Assembly: GCF_023721715.1 (NCBI RefSeq)
Contig: NZ_JAMDLG010000001.1
Coordinates: 3,759,784-3,823,783 of the forward strand
Reading direction: 5' to 3'
DNA from: Parasegetibacter sp. NRK P23
Lineage (GTDB): Bacteria > Bacteroidota > Bacteroidia > Chitinophagales > Chitinophagaceae
DNA length: 64,000 nucleotides
Shown: positions 8,992 through 18,038 of the stretch, one piece after another
Numbering within the stretch: position 1 is the stretch's first letter
Layout: the number at the start of each line of letters is the position of its first letter
Position numbers and translations under genes: made by a program
The notes under the pieces: generated by a model
Database searches by the model: none
What the model was told of the DNA's origin: nothing
Seen by the model: only the letters and a program-made list of their open reading frames with translations

Positions 8992-9026
8992 GAAACCATT
9001 ATGAACAGAAGCCCGATAATTTACGG

Positions 9027-10058
9027 ATGAAACAACCCCCGATCTTCGAATACCTGCAAATCGATTATTATTCCGCCACGCCCAAGTACCTGCAACTGGC
9101 CAATTCGATCATCCGTGCCATCAACGAAGGCAAACTGAAAAAGAACGATACCCTTCCTTCCATCAACGAACTGAGTTTCGAATTCGAGATATCCAGGGAT
9201 ACCGCGGAAAAAGGCTACAAACACCTGAAGAACATTGGTGTGCTGGGCTCCGTGCCCGGGAAAGGATATTTCGTGAAGAACGCGGAGCTGAACCAGACCC
9301 TCAAGATATTCCTGCTGTTCAATAAACTCAGTCCGCACAAAAAGATCATCTACGACGCCCTGGCCAACACACTGGGCGATATGGCCGCCATCGACTTCTA
9401 CATCTACAACAACGATTTCGCGCTGTTCAAAAAGCTGATCGAAAATCCGAAGGAAGATTATACGCACTATGTCATCATCCCCCACTTCATGGACGGTGGC
9501 GAGAACGCCGTGGATGTGATCAATACCATCCCGAAAGAAAGGCTGATCCTGCTCGATAAACTGATTCCCGGCGTTACCGGCAATTTCGGCGCGGTGTATG
9601 AGAGCTTCGAGAAAGACATCTACCATTCGCTGGAACAGGCGTTGGAACCGCTCGCCAAGTACCATACCATCAAAATCATCTTCCCGGAATATACTTACTA
9701 CCCCCAGGAAATCTTAAAAGGTTTCTCCCGCTTCTGCCACCAGTACGCGTTCAACTATAAAGTGGTACACGATATTTCCATTGAACCCATCAAGGAAGGC
9801 GAAGTGTTCATCAACCTGATGGACAACGACCTGGTAACGCTGATCGAAAAGATTCTCGTCACCAAACTCCGGGTAGGCAAGCACGTGGGCGTGATCTCGT
9901 ACAACGAAACGCCGTTGAAAAAAATTATCCTGAACGGCATCACCACCATCTCCACCGATTTTCAACTGATGGGAGAAAAAACCGCCGAGCTGATCCTGAA
10001 CCAGTCTTCGGAACATGTTCCCATTCCTTTCCACCTTACGCAACGGGCCTCTTTGTAA
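9027..10058 (+). CDS. GntR-family regulator with sugar-binding-like domain
   Basis: This 343-residue protein has an N-terminal GntR winged helix (about residues 10-80; LPSINELSFEFEISRDTAEK is the recognition region). A domain resembling periplasmic sugar-binding proteins and LacI effector domains follows (about 95-340). It is divergent from the rhamnose operon and is followed by the GH105 gene, so it most likely controls both in response to rhamnose or a derivative. This Bacteroidota layout (GntR head on a LacI-like sensor) is common beside sugar operons. The effector is inferred only from context. Confidence 0.8.
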   Translation: MKQPPIFEYLQIDYYSATPKYLQLANSIIRAINEGKLKKNDTLPSINELSFEFEISRDTAEKGYKHLKNIGVLGSVPGKGYFVKNAELNQTLKIFLLFNKLSPHKKIIYDALANTLGDMAAIDFYIYNNDFALFKKLIENPKEDYTHYVIIPHFMDGGENAVDVINTIPKERLILLDKLIPGVTGNFGAVYESFEKDIYHSLEQALEPLAKYHTIKIIFPEYTYYPQEILKGFSRFCHQYAFNYKVVHDISIEPIKEGEVFINLMDNDLVTLIEKILVTKLRVGKHVGVISYNETPLKKIILNGITTISTDFQLMGEKTAELILNQSSEHVPIPFHLTQRASL

Positions 10059-10080
10059 GCACTGGAAGGTTCAGGACGGA

Positions 10081-10090
10081 GAACGCGTTC
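10081..10090. promoter_or_regulatory. Palindrome upstream of the GH105 gene
   Basis: GAACGCGTTC is a perfect 10-bp palindrome in the 74-bp gap between the regulator and the GH105 gene. It lies just upstream of a possible -7 box (TATCTTCC near 10099), so it would overlap the -33 area. It is a candidate operator for the adjacent regulator. Confidence 0.3.
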
Positions 10091-10132
10091 CATTCCGCTA
10101 TCTTCCCCTTTCATCAAAATGATCATTGCCAG

Positions 10133-11464
10133 ATGAAATTGCCATTATTGATTGCCGCCGCTTCTTTCGCGGCCAACGGGTACGCGCAGGTGAAAATGAA
10201 CGATGTGAATACCCCGCTGCATGCCATGAAACCTGATTACGTTACGCCTTATGGTGCGCCGCACCAGGATTCCGTGAAAGCCGTTTTAAATAGGGTGTAC
10301 ACTTACCTCAACCAGGTAACGCCCGCCGAATGGATCAACAAACACACCAAAGCTTCCGTTGCAACGAACGCCATTGATACTCAAACGATCTTCAAACCGG
10401 GCGATTTCCGGCTCACCAGTTATGAATGGGGCGTAACTTACAGTGGTATGTTGCGCGCGGGAGAAACCACCGGCGATGCACGTTACACAGATTATGTGCA
10501 GCAACGCCTCCGCTTCCTGGCCGATGGGATGCCTGCTTTCAAACGCCTTTACCAGCAATATCCCAAACAGCCCAATGCCATGCGCTCCGTGATTGACCCA
10601 CATGCACTGGACGATGCAGGCGCCCTTTGCGCGGCCATCGCAAAGCTGATCGCAAAAGGCGACCAGCCCAACCTTCGTCCGCTGGCAGATAATTTCATTC
10701 AATACATATCTTCCAAAGAATTCCGTCTGCCCGACGGCACTTTGGCCAGGAACCGTCCGCAGCCCAACACGCTCTGGCTCGACGACCTGTACATGAGCAT
10801 CCCGGCGCTGGCGCAGATGGGTAAACTCACGGGCAACGGCCAATATTTTGATGATGCGGTAGCGCAGATCGAATTATTTGGCAAACGCATGTTTGTTGCG
10901 GAGCAAAAACTTTTCATGCACGGCTGGGTGGAGGAAATGCAGGTGCACCCAACTTTCCATTGGGCCAGGGCCAACGGCTGGGCCATCATGGCCATGGCGG
11001 AATTGCTGGAAGTGTTGCCTGCAAGTCATCCCGGTAGGAACAAAGTATTGCAGTTGTTCCGTATCCACGCGGAAGGCATTTTGGCCATGCAGGATGGCAC
11101 GGGCTTCTGGCACCAACTCCTGGACCGCAACGATTCTTACCTCGAAACCTCCGCCACCGCCATCTACGCCTATTGTTTCGCCCGCGGCATCACCAAAGGA
11201 TGGCTCGATAAAAAAGCTTTTGCCCCGGCAACATTATTGGCCTGGAACGCCGTTTCCACCAAGGTGAACGGGAAGGGTCAGGTAGAAGGAACCTGCGTGG
11301 GAACCGGCATGGCGTTCGATGCGGCATTTTATTATTACCGTCCGGTAAATGTGTACGCCGCACATGGCTATGGACCGGTGTTGCTGGCTGGCGCGGAAGT
11401 GCTGGAATTACTGAAGACAAATAAATTCGAGATCAACGACAGTTCTTTGCAGTTGGTAGATTGA
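10133..11464 (+). CDS. GH105 unsaturated rhamnogalacturonyl hydrolase
   Basis: This 443-residue protein has a signal peptide ending near residue 19 (GYAQ), so it is exported, probably to the periplasm. The GH105 fold is recognised from HALDDAGAL at 157-165, WLDDLYMSIP at 215-224, HWARANGWAIMAM and the later YLETSATAIYAY segment. The Asp residues in the first two are the likely catalytic and substrate-binding acids. These enzymes remove the 4,5-unsaturated galacturonate left on rhamnogalacturonan oligosaccharides by lyases, exposing rhamnose for a rhamnosidase. The gene follows the regulator in the same direction and converges on the SusD gene at 11566. Confidence 0.88.
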   Translation: MKLPLLIAAASFAANGYAQVKMNDVNTPLHAMKPDYVTPYGAPHQDSVKAVLNRVYTYLNQVTPAEWINKHTKASVATNAIDTQTIFKPGDFRLTSYEWGVTYSGMLRAGETTGDARYTDYVQQRLRFLADGMPAFKRLYQQYPKQPNAMRSVIDPHALDDAGALCAAIAKLIAKGDQPNLRPLADNFIQYISSKEFRLPDGTLARNRPQPNTLWLDDLYMSIPALAQMGKLTGNGQYFDDAVAQIELFGKRMFVAEQKLFMHGWVEEMQVHPTFHWARANGWAIMAMAELLEVLPASHPGRNKVLQLFRIHAEGILAMQDGTGFWHQLLDRNDSYLETSATAIYAYCFARGITKGWLDKKAFAPATLLAWNAVSTKVNGKGQVEGTCVGTGMAFDAAFYYYRPVNVYAAHGYGPVLLAGAEVLELLKTNKFEINDSSLQLVD

Positions 11465-11507
11465 GGGATTCTCTATCAGCAGCAAAGAAGAAGTTTTTGA
11501 AAAGAAT

Positions 11508-11535
11508 AAGCCCTCGCCAGGAATGGCGGGGGCTT
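11508..11535 (-). terminator. Terminator of the FAS1-SusCD operon
   Basis: An 11-bp stem (AAGCCCTCGCC against GGCGGGGGCTT, one G-T pair) with a 6-nt loop lies between two convergent genes. On the minus strand it is followed by ATTCTTTTC, a moderate U-rich tail, so it best serves the SusD gene. It may also stop the GH105 transcript. Confidence 0.7.
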
Positions 11536-11565
11536 GCGATTGTATTGCTCATTGTAAAGAGACTT

Positions 11566-13314
11566 TTACCATTTAAACGGCAGGTACCAGTTCTCAGGAT
11601 TCATCAGTTTGGTTCTTACCGCCGCAGCTGCAGGATTACCTTCTTTCTGAAGTTTGTCGTAAATCTTATCAGCCAGGTATGCCGGATCGTTTCTTCTTAA
11701 GGCCACCCTCACCAGGTCGGGCCAACGGGTACCTTCATAGGCGTTTTCCAATGCTGTTTCATGGATCAGTCCATTCTCGATGGCGACCAGACTATCGGAA
11801 GCGGGCACTTCAAGCGAAACAAGATTGGCCCTTGCCCTTACGCCGATATTGCGGTACCAGTCTGCGCGATAATAAGGCACGCCACTGGATCCGCTGTTGC
11901 GTGCATCGAAGTTAAAAGGCGGCGCTTCCCACAATGTATTTTGATAATCCGTAACGGTAGACGATGGTGCCGGATACGCTCCCGCGATGCCCGAGTTAAA
12001 AAAGCCCCACGCGAGACGGTGCTTCCCGGCGCGGTTGGCGGCTTCCGCAAAGCGCATATGCAGGTGCGTTTGCCGGAACAGGAACCATTTTCCGTTTTTG
12101 GTAAGCGCGGCAAACGGGTTATTGTTCGTGTAGTTCAGGTAGTTGTAGAGGTATTTCATAACCACGGGCTTGCCGCCAATTTCCCGCCAGGTAAGTAATC
12201 CTCTGGCATCGTAAGGTATCCCTGGAGTTCCCTGTGCAGGGCGCTGCTGTTCGTTGTTCCATTTGTCCATTGCTTCCCTGGAGGGCTTTACGAGGTAGCT
12301 TCCGCCGATAGGCGAGAACAATTTGATGAAGGGATTCTCTGGTTTGAACTTACTGTCGAAAGGCATGGCCCATACCCATTCCCAGTTGAAGCCGTCGGAG
12401 TTCATGGGTTGCTCGAACATGATCCTCCACTGAGAATTGGTCACCAGTGTGCTGGCATCACCCGCACGGGAATAGCTGATGTAATGGTCCTTATCGCCAT
12501 TACTGTCCCATCCCAGTTTGTAAAAAGCGAAATAAGATCCGTTGATGGCCCCCTGCGTGCCGGTTTCCATTACTTCCCGGTACCAGGTAGCAGCCTGTAC
12601 ATAATTGCCTTTCCAAAGGTGAAGGTCGCCAAGAATGACTTTTTTATTGATAAAGAATTTCTGGGTAGGGTATCCGTCTACGGTAATGTTCAGGGTTGTG
12701 CCTGTGGGATACTGGTTTTTGAAGGGCAGCGCTTCTGTAAAGTTGATCAGACTGTCAAGCAATACATTGAACGGCAGCCTTGGGAACTTATTGGGGTCCT
12801 GGATAGCGGAGATATTCACCAGCGGGTCGGTAACATAAGGAACCGCCCCGAAGTGGATGCCCAGTTGCAGGTATAAAAAAGAACGCATGGCGCCAACATC
12901 GGAGTACCGCTGCTGGTATTCCGCTTCTTTCATTTTGTTTTCAGCGCGCATGATGTTGAAGTTCCTGAGTACATCGTTACAATTAACGATCAGCTCATAG
13001 AAGGGGCGCGGGCTGGCATAAGGGTTATCGGCACTCACGTTGTGGGTGCTGAGCTGGCGCAGGTCCTCGTTGGCGTTGTCGGTATATTCGAGCAGGTCGG
13101 CCCGGAGTTCGTTCAGCAGCACATACCTTTCCGCCATGCCCATGAATTTACCATAGATGCCAATAATCGCGGCGTCGGCATCATAAACATTCCTGTACAT
13201 CTGAGACGCGTCCAGCTCATCCTGCGGCAACTCTTCGAGTGCCTTACTGCAAGAAAGGGTACTCATTGCCGTTGCGGCCACAATCATCCAATGCTTTATC
13301 GAAAACTTTTTCAT
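11566..13314 (-). CDS. RagB/SusD-family outer-membrane lipoprotein
   Basis: This 582-residue protein has a lipoprotein signal (STLSC near residue 22), then an alpha-helical TPR-rich SusD body and a C-terminal region rich in aromatic residues (NPENWYLPFKW at the end). SusD-type proteins sit on the cell surface as the lid of the SusC transporter and bind glycans. It follows its SusC partner by 31 bp and is the last gene of the seven-gene operon. The substrate is inferred from the neighbouring pectin genes. Confidence 0.9.
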   Translation of the reverse strand: MKKFSIKHWMIVAATAMSTLSCSKALEELPQDELDASQMYRNVYDADAAIIGIYGKFMGMAERYVLLNELRADLLEYTDNANEDLRQLSTHNVSADNPYASPRPFYELIVNCNDVLRNFNIMRAENKMKEAEYQQRYSDVGAMRSFLYLQLGIHFGAVPYVTDPLVNISAIQDPNKFPRLPFNVLLDSLINFTEALPFKNQYPTGTTLNITVDGYPTQKFFINKKVILGDLHLWKGNYVQAATWYREVMETGTQGAINGSYFAFYKLGWDSNGDKDHYISYSRAGDASTLVTNSQWRIMFEQPMNSDGFNWEWVWAMPFDSKFKPENPFIKLFSPIGGSYLVKPSREAMDKWNNEQQRPAQGTPGIPYDARGLLTWREIGGKPVVMKYLYNYLNYTNNNPFAALTKNGKWFLFRQTHLHMRFAEAANRAGKHRLAWGFFNSGIAGAYPAPSSTVTDYQNTLWEAPPFNFDARNSGSSGVPYYRADWYRNIGVRARANLVSLEVPASDSLVAIENGLIHETALENAYEGTRWPDLVRVALRRNDPAYLADKIYDKLQKEGNPAAAAVRTKLMNPENWYLPFKW

Positions 13315-13345
13315 ATTGCTGAAAGATTACTTCGTTAATAGATGC

Positions 13346-16300
13346 TTACAAACCAATTCTTACCCCCAGGGTAACACTCCGGAACTGGGGGTCGAGTCCT
13401 GTATCAATTCCCTGCGCGAAAACACTTGGGCTGGCGCTGAACTCGGGGTCGTATCCTTTGTATTTCGTAAGGGTGAACAGGTTGCTACCGATCGCATAAA
13501 TACTGGCATTGGTAATGAACCCTTCCCTCAACGGGATATTGTACTGAACAGAGAGCGACCTGAGGCGGAAATAAGATCCATCTTCGATCCATCTGTTGCT
13601 AAACCTGTTGTTGCCCATGGGATCGTTAAATGAAGCTTTGGGCATATTGGTCACCTGTCCATCGGCGCGCCATCTGTTGTTTACGCTGATCAACTGGTTT
13701 TCCAAACCGCTCATTGATTCGAGGCGGTAACGGAGGTAATTGAAAACATCGTTGCCCTGGCTGAACGTAAACAGCGCGTTCAATTCAAATCTTTTCCAGC
13801 TTACGCGGCTGGTAATTCCGCCGGTAAAATCTGGATTGGGGTTGCCTATCACCTGTTGATCGGCCATATTGATGGTATCGTTATTGTCGAGATCAGCGAA
13901 GCGGATATCGCCACCCATAAACCTGCTGTAAGAACCATCTTCATTCTTTTTTACCAGTCCGGCAGCGGCTGCTTCCGCATCAGAAGAAAATACGCCTGTT
14001 GAGGTGTACCCATAGAATTGGTTCGCGGCAGCACCTTCACGGGTAAGGATGGTTGCACCGGCATAGGTAGTGGTAAAGCTGCCTCCGGGCAGTTCCATGA
14101 TTTTATTCCGGTAGGTTCCTATATTCACGCCCAGGTCCCACTTAACTGTGGCGCTGTTTACTACGCGTACATTCAGTGCGGCGTCTATGCCTGTGTTTTT
14201 CATTTTGCCTTCATTGGTGAGCATCTGGGTAAAACCGGTTGGGGTATCCAGGTCTTTATATACCAACATATTATCCGTGGTATTCTGGTATGCGTCAAGG
14301 CTCAGACTTACCCTTTCGTTCCAAAAAGCCAGGTCAACGCCGAGGTTCAGCTTTTTATTGGTTTCCCATTGCAGTGTTGGGTTGGCGATCCCTTTCCGAA
14401 CAAGCCCCTGCACGCCTAAAAGGTTTTGGGAAACATAGGTTTGGCGCGCGCTGTAATTTCCGATATCATCGTTCCCGGCCATGCTGAACCCTGCGCGTAA
14501 CCTGAGGACATCCAGGGAAGAATTCGCCATAAAGCTTTCGGAAGAAAGCAGCCATGCGGCGCCCAGGGACGGCATTACCGCAAAGCGGGAATTGTACAGC
14601 CCGATTCCTCCGGGGGCTTCTTTTCCGAACCTTGAAGATCCGTCAACAGCCATGTTGAAAGAAAGGAACAACTTGTTCCTGAAACCATAATCGGTTCCGA
14701 AGTAATAGTTGATCCAGTTCCAGTTTCCGATGCCGCCGCCTACCTGGCGGAGTGCGCTTACACCATTCTGAACACTAACAAGTTCATCGGTGGCGGAGTT
14801 AAAGCCCAGTGCGAAATCCTGTTCCGCTTCATTTTTCTGGTAGCGCATCCCTATTCTGGAAGCGATGCTGTGGATGAAACCATAATTTCTTTTGTATTCA
14901 ATCCGGGTATCGTTATAAACGGAATACAATCTTTTCACCTGAGTACCGAGCCTGTTGGTAACCACGGCATTGCTCAGGGAGTCTTTTGCTATGCCGCTTT
15001 GCGGTACGAAAATATTTTCACGCACCTTATCATAGTTGATCCCGAACATGGTGGCTGCGCTGAAATAGTCGTTGATGGCATACCTGAAACCGAACGATCC
15101 GAAGAAGCGGTAGTATTTATTGTATGCCTGCATTTGCCTGATCACGGTGGATGGGTTTCCGATGCCGAGCGAATCAAGTCCTGCAAGGTTTGGCGATTCG
15201 ATGCCTTCATCATTCACTTCTCTTTCCGCCATGAAAGGCGATTTTACGAGGGAAAGAAAAACGGGTGAGGTTTTGTCGGCGATGCCCTGATCCTTTAAAT
15301 TCTGTTCGTTGTAAGCGAAGGACAGGTTGGCCATGCCCGTGAATTTTTTTGAAAAGTTGAACTCCGCGTTAAACCGGGTGCTGTAACGCGTAAGGTCGGT
15401 ATTGCTCACCACACCTTCCGATTTCATATACCCCATACTTAACCCGTAGGTGGCAATGTTGTCGCCTCCGGTTACTTTCAGGAAAACGTTTTGTGAGGCG
15501 CTGGCTTTAAGCACCTTGTCCTGCCAGTTTGTATTGTAGTGATATCTTGCGTAATCGGGGTTTTGCGGATCATCATTCATATAAGGAAGGGCGGCTATTT
15601 CGCCTGAAGACAGCCCTTTACCCTGCAGCATTTCGCTGAGCAATATCCTGAAATCCCCGGCGCCCATTACCGGCAACGCTTTGGGGGCGCTGTTGATACC
15701 GGTAAAAATCCCGAAGTCAATTTTGGTGGCCTGCTGTTGCGCCCTTGCGGTGGTTATGATGATTGCTCCGTTGGCGCCTTTTGTGCCGTAGATGCTGGAT
15801 GCGTCTCTCAGAACGGTGATGTTATCTATATCTTTTACATCTATCAGGGCCAGCGGGTTCGTGTAATTGTTGGCGATGATGCTTTCTCCATAATCATTTG
15901 CATCGAATATCATATTATCGACTATAATCAGGGGCTTATTTGTACCGTAGAGCGAGTTGTATCCGCGCAAAAAAAGGTTTGCGCCGGCACCAGGTGTACC
16001 TGAGCGCCGGATAGCGTTCAATCCGGGAATACGGCCTTGTAACATTGCGTCCGCCACTTCTCCCGGCTGGGTCCAGCCTGCCTTTACATTGTATTGCGCT
16101 GCCGATACCGTTGTTTGCAAATTGGGCGCTGTGCCAAACGGTGTAACAACGGATTCATGCAGGGAGGGATGTTCATCGTCCATCAGCGCCACCTCAACCG
16201 TGTTCCTTCCTTTCAGTGCCACCCTCCTGGTTTCAAACCCTTCGCCACTCACCAATAACTCCGCACCATACGATGGTACCCTGAGCCTGAATTTACCGTT

Positions 16301-16552
16301 ATCCCCCGTAATGGTGGCTGAAAACTCCGGAACCTGAACCCTGATGGAAGGCAGGCCCTTTCCTGTGACCGCATCGGTAATGGTTCCTGAAATTTCCACG
16401 CCCCGGGTTTGCGCAGCGGTAGTGTCGCTATAGCGCTGCTGCTGTTGTTGCGCCGCGGCATTGGCCACAGCCAGCGCCATGACTGAAACAGTGATCGCTT
16501 TCGTAATATTTCTTCTTAATATAAGCATCGTGTTAGTATGAATGAGTAACAA
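13346..16552 (-). CDS. SusC/RagA TonB-linked outer-membrane transporter
   Basis: This 1,068-residue protein has a signal peptide and an N-terminal carboxypeptidase-regulatory-like beta domain (GVEISGTITDAVTGKGLPS, about residues 50-130). A plug domain with NKPLIIVDNMIFD and TVLRDASSIYGTKGANGAIIITT-type motifs follows, then a 22-strand-type barrel ending in the aromatic-free but hydrophobic VTLGVRIGL. It imports glycan oligomers across the outer membrane using TonB energy. The Met at 16528 may be the true start, since the residues before it are not signal-like. It lies 8 bp after the FAS1 gene at 16561. Confidence 0.93.
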   Translation of the reverse strand: MLLIHTNTMLILRRNITKAITVSVMALAVANAAAQQQQQRYSDTTAAQTRGVEISGTITDAVTGKGLPSIRVQVPEFSATITGDNGKFRLRVPSYGAELLVSGEGFETRRVALKGRNTVEVALMDDEHPSLHESVVTPFGTAPNLQTTVSAAQYNVKAGWTQPGEVADAMLQGRIPGLNAIRRSGTPGAGANLFLRGYNSLYGTNKPLIIVDNMIFDANDYGESIIANNYTNPLALIDVKDIDNITVLRDASSIYGTKGANGAIIITTARAQQQATKIDFGIFTGINSAPKALPVMGAGDFRILLSEMLQGKGLSSGEIAALPYMNDDPQNPDYARYHYNTNWQDKVLKASASQNVFLKVTGGDNIATYGLSMGYMKSEGVVSNTDLTRYSTRFNAEFNFSKKFTGMANLSFAYNEQNLKDQGIADKTSPVFLSLVKSPFMAEREVNDEGIESPNLAGLDSLGIGNPSTVIRQMQAYNKYYRFFGSFGFRYAINDYFSAATMFGINYDKVRENIFVPQSGIAKDSLSNAVVTNRLGTQVKRLYSVYNDTRIEYKRNYGFIHSIASRIGMRYQKNEAEQDFALGFNSATDELVSVQNGVSALRQVGGGIGNWNWINYYFGTDYGFRNKLFLSFNMAVDGSSRFGKEAPGGIGLYNSRFAVMPSLGAAWLLSSESFMANSSLDVLRLRAGFSMAGNDDIGNYSARQTYVSQNLLGVQGLVRKGIANPTLQWETNKKLNLGVDLAFWNERVSLSLDAYQNTTDNMLVYKDLDTPTGFTQMLTNEGKMKNTGIDAALNVRVVNSATVKWDLGVNIGTYRNKIMELPGGSFTTTYAGATILTREGAAANQFYGYTSTGVFSSDAEAAAAGLVKKNEDGSYSRFMGGDIRFADLDNNDTINMADQQVIGNPNPDFTGGITSRVSWKRFELNALFTFSQGNDVFNYLRYRLESMSGLENQLISVNNRWRADGQVTNMPKASFNDPMGNNRFSNRWIEDGSYFRLRSLSVQYNIPLREGFITNASIYAIGSNLFTLTKYKGYDPEFSASPSVFAQGIDTGLDPQFRSVTLGVRIGL

Positions 16553-16560
16553 CCTTCCGG

Positions 16561-18000
16561 TTAAAATACGGGTTCAAGCCTTATATAATCGCATACCAGC
16601 GGGCTCACAGCCTGTGAAGTACTGTTCGCCGCCACAAGAAACAGGAGCGTTGAGGTGTTGAATTTGGAGATGGTCATTTCCCCGATGTACTGCTCACCGA
16701 AATTATTTACGGGCACCACAGTGTAAGGGAGCGTTCCGGCGGTAGATGTTCCTATTGAAATCCGCTGCTGGTGGGTAGCGGTCTGGAAATCGTTTACTGC
16801 TACCCAATACACTTTGTACTTAGTGGTAATGACATCCGGAACATTGTAGGCCAGGTTGAACAGGGCCTGCGCATGGTTAAGCACCAGCACGTCTTTGAAG
16901 TCGGTACCGGTAAGCGGGTTGTACCTGTCCCGGAAATAAGTGTTCCCTCTTTTGTCGTGACTGGTGAAAGCGTATCTTTCTCCTTCCACCACAATGCTCC
17001 TGTAACGCTGGTTGGGGAGCACATCCATTTTATTCAGCACATACACCATTCCATTGCTTGTTTTGATGGTATGTACAATGGCCGAGGCTTCCACCGGGAA
17101 CCTCACGCCGGACTTGGATTGAAGTGTATCGGTTCCGGCTCCGGAAGGAATGTATGCGCCCTCCACAACTGTATTGCGTGCAACGTTCCATTGAGAGAAG
17201 TATTCGGGCATGCCTACGGAATCGGTCTGGTAGTAGCCGATGATTTTACTGGTTTCAGCCGCCCAGGCCTCATCGGAAAGAACGAACATTGTATATTGGC
17301 CTTCTTCGTTCCGCACATCGTAAACAGATTGCCAGATGCTGTTTGTGCGCACGGAATCTGTTCCCGGTTTGTAAATAGGTGCGCCGGTATTGGGGTTCAC
17401 GCCAATTTGTTCCGCATTTTCTGCATCAAACACGTTCCTGTAAAGCGATTGAAGGAAGGTTTTGTGAACGGTGGGAATCCTTGGGTCGTTTTCCATTACC
17501 TCCCATGTATTCTGAAGGGCTGGAAGCATTTTGTCAATGGTATGAATCAGTCCGTTCTTCGCGATCTTATCGGGTCTGGTAATCGCCGCCTCATCCAACC
17601 GGGTTCCAATAAGGCTATGGAACTTCCCGTTCAGCATAGGAATGCGTACCGTATCGGCCAGCGCTGTTTTGGAATTGTACAACTGGTTGGCGATATGGTT
17701 GCCCACAAAGGCTTTCAGCTTTGCGGCATCGTTCACAAGAGCCGGATCCAGGTTTTGCAACGCGGTATTGGTAGGCGCGAAAACGGTGTATGTTTTGGAA
17801 GAGGTGATCTCCTTATCGTAACCACTTTTCACCAATAGTTCAGCGAAAGTTGAAAGTCCTTCATCGGCTTGTATCTGCTGCATCAGGTTCTTTTCAACAT
17901 CCGGATCGGTAATGGCGTTGTGGTCATCCCATTTTTTGCAACCCGCGAGCAGGAGCGGAATAGCGGCAAACAGCAAAGTCTTTTTATATATGGTCGGCAT
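16561..18000 (-). CDS. FAS1 (fasciclin) domain surface lipoprotein
   Basis: This 479-residue protein has a lipobox LLAGC at about residue 21. At least one clear FAS1 domain follows: SKTYTVFAPTNTALQNL near residue 70 is the FAS1 H1 motif, and GLIHTIDKMLPAL is the H2-region motif that closes it. A second, more diverged FAS1-like unit follows (YTMFVLSDEAWAAE, then GMVYVLNKMDVLP). The C-terminal 120 residues are beta-rich and unassigned. FAS1 domains mediate adhesion or glycan binding. Placed between SusCD genes, it is a likely surface glycan-binding accessory protein. It lies 38 bp after the next FAS1 gene. Confidence 0.85.
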   Translation of the reverse strand: MPTIYKKTLLFAAIPLLLAGCKKWDDHNAITDPDVEKNLMQQIQADEGLSTFAELLVKSGYDKEITSSKTYTVFAPTNTALQNLDPALVNDAAKLKAFVGNHIANQLYNSKTALADTVRIPMLNGKFHSLIGTRLDEAAITRPDKIAKNGLIHTIDKMLPALQNTWEVMENDPRIPTVHKTFLQSLYRNVFDAENAEQIGVNPNTGAPIYKPGTDSVRTNSIWQSVYDVRNEEGQYTMFVLSDEAWAAETSKIIGYYQTDSVGMPEYFSQWNVARNTVVEGAYIPSGAGTDTLQSKSGVRFPVEASAIVHTIKTSNGMVYVLNKMDVLPNQRYRSIVVEGERYAFTSHDKRGNTYFRDRYNPLTGTDFKDVLVLNHAQALFNLAYNVPDVITTKYKVYWVAVNDFQTATHQQRISIGTSTAGTLPYTVVPVNNFGEQYIGEMTISKFNTSTLLFLVAANSTSQAVSPLVCDYIRLEPVF

Positions 18001-18038
18001 CAGCGCTTATTTTGGTTTATGGTGCAACAAACAATTGC

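Noticed and set aside
9021-9665. Minus-strand frame of 214 codons
   Set aside because: It is opposite the GntR regulator gene, which has a good promoter and clear domains.
16771-17838. Plus-strand frame of 355 codons
   Set aside because: It is opposite a clear FAS1 lipoprotein gene and its translation has no recognisable domain.
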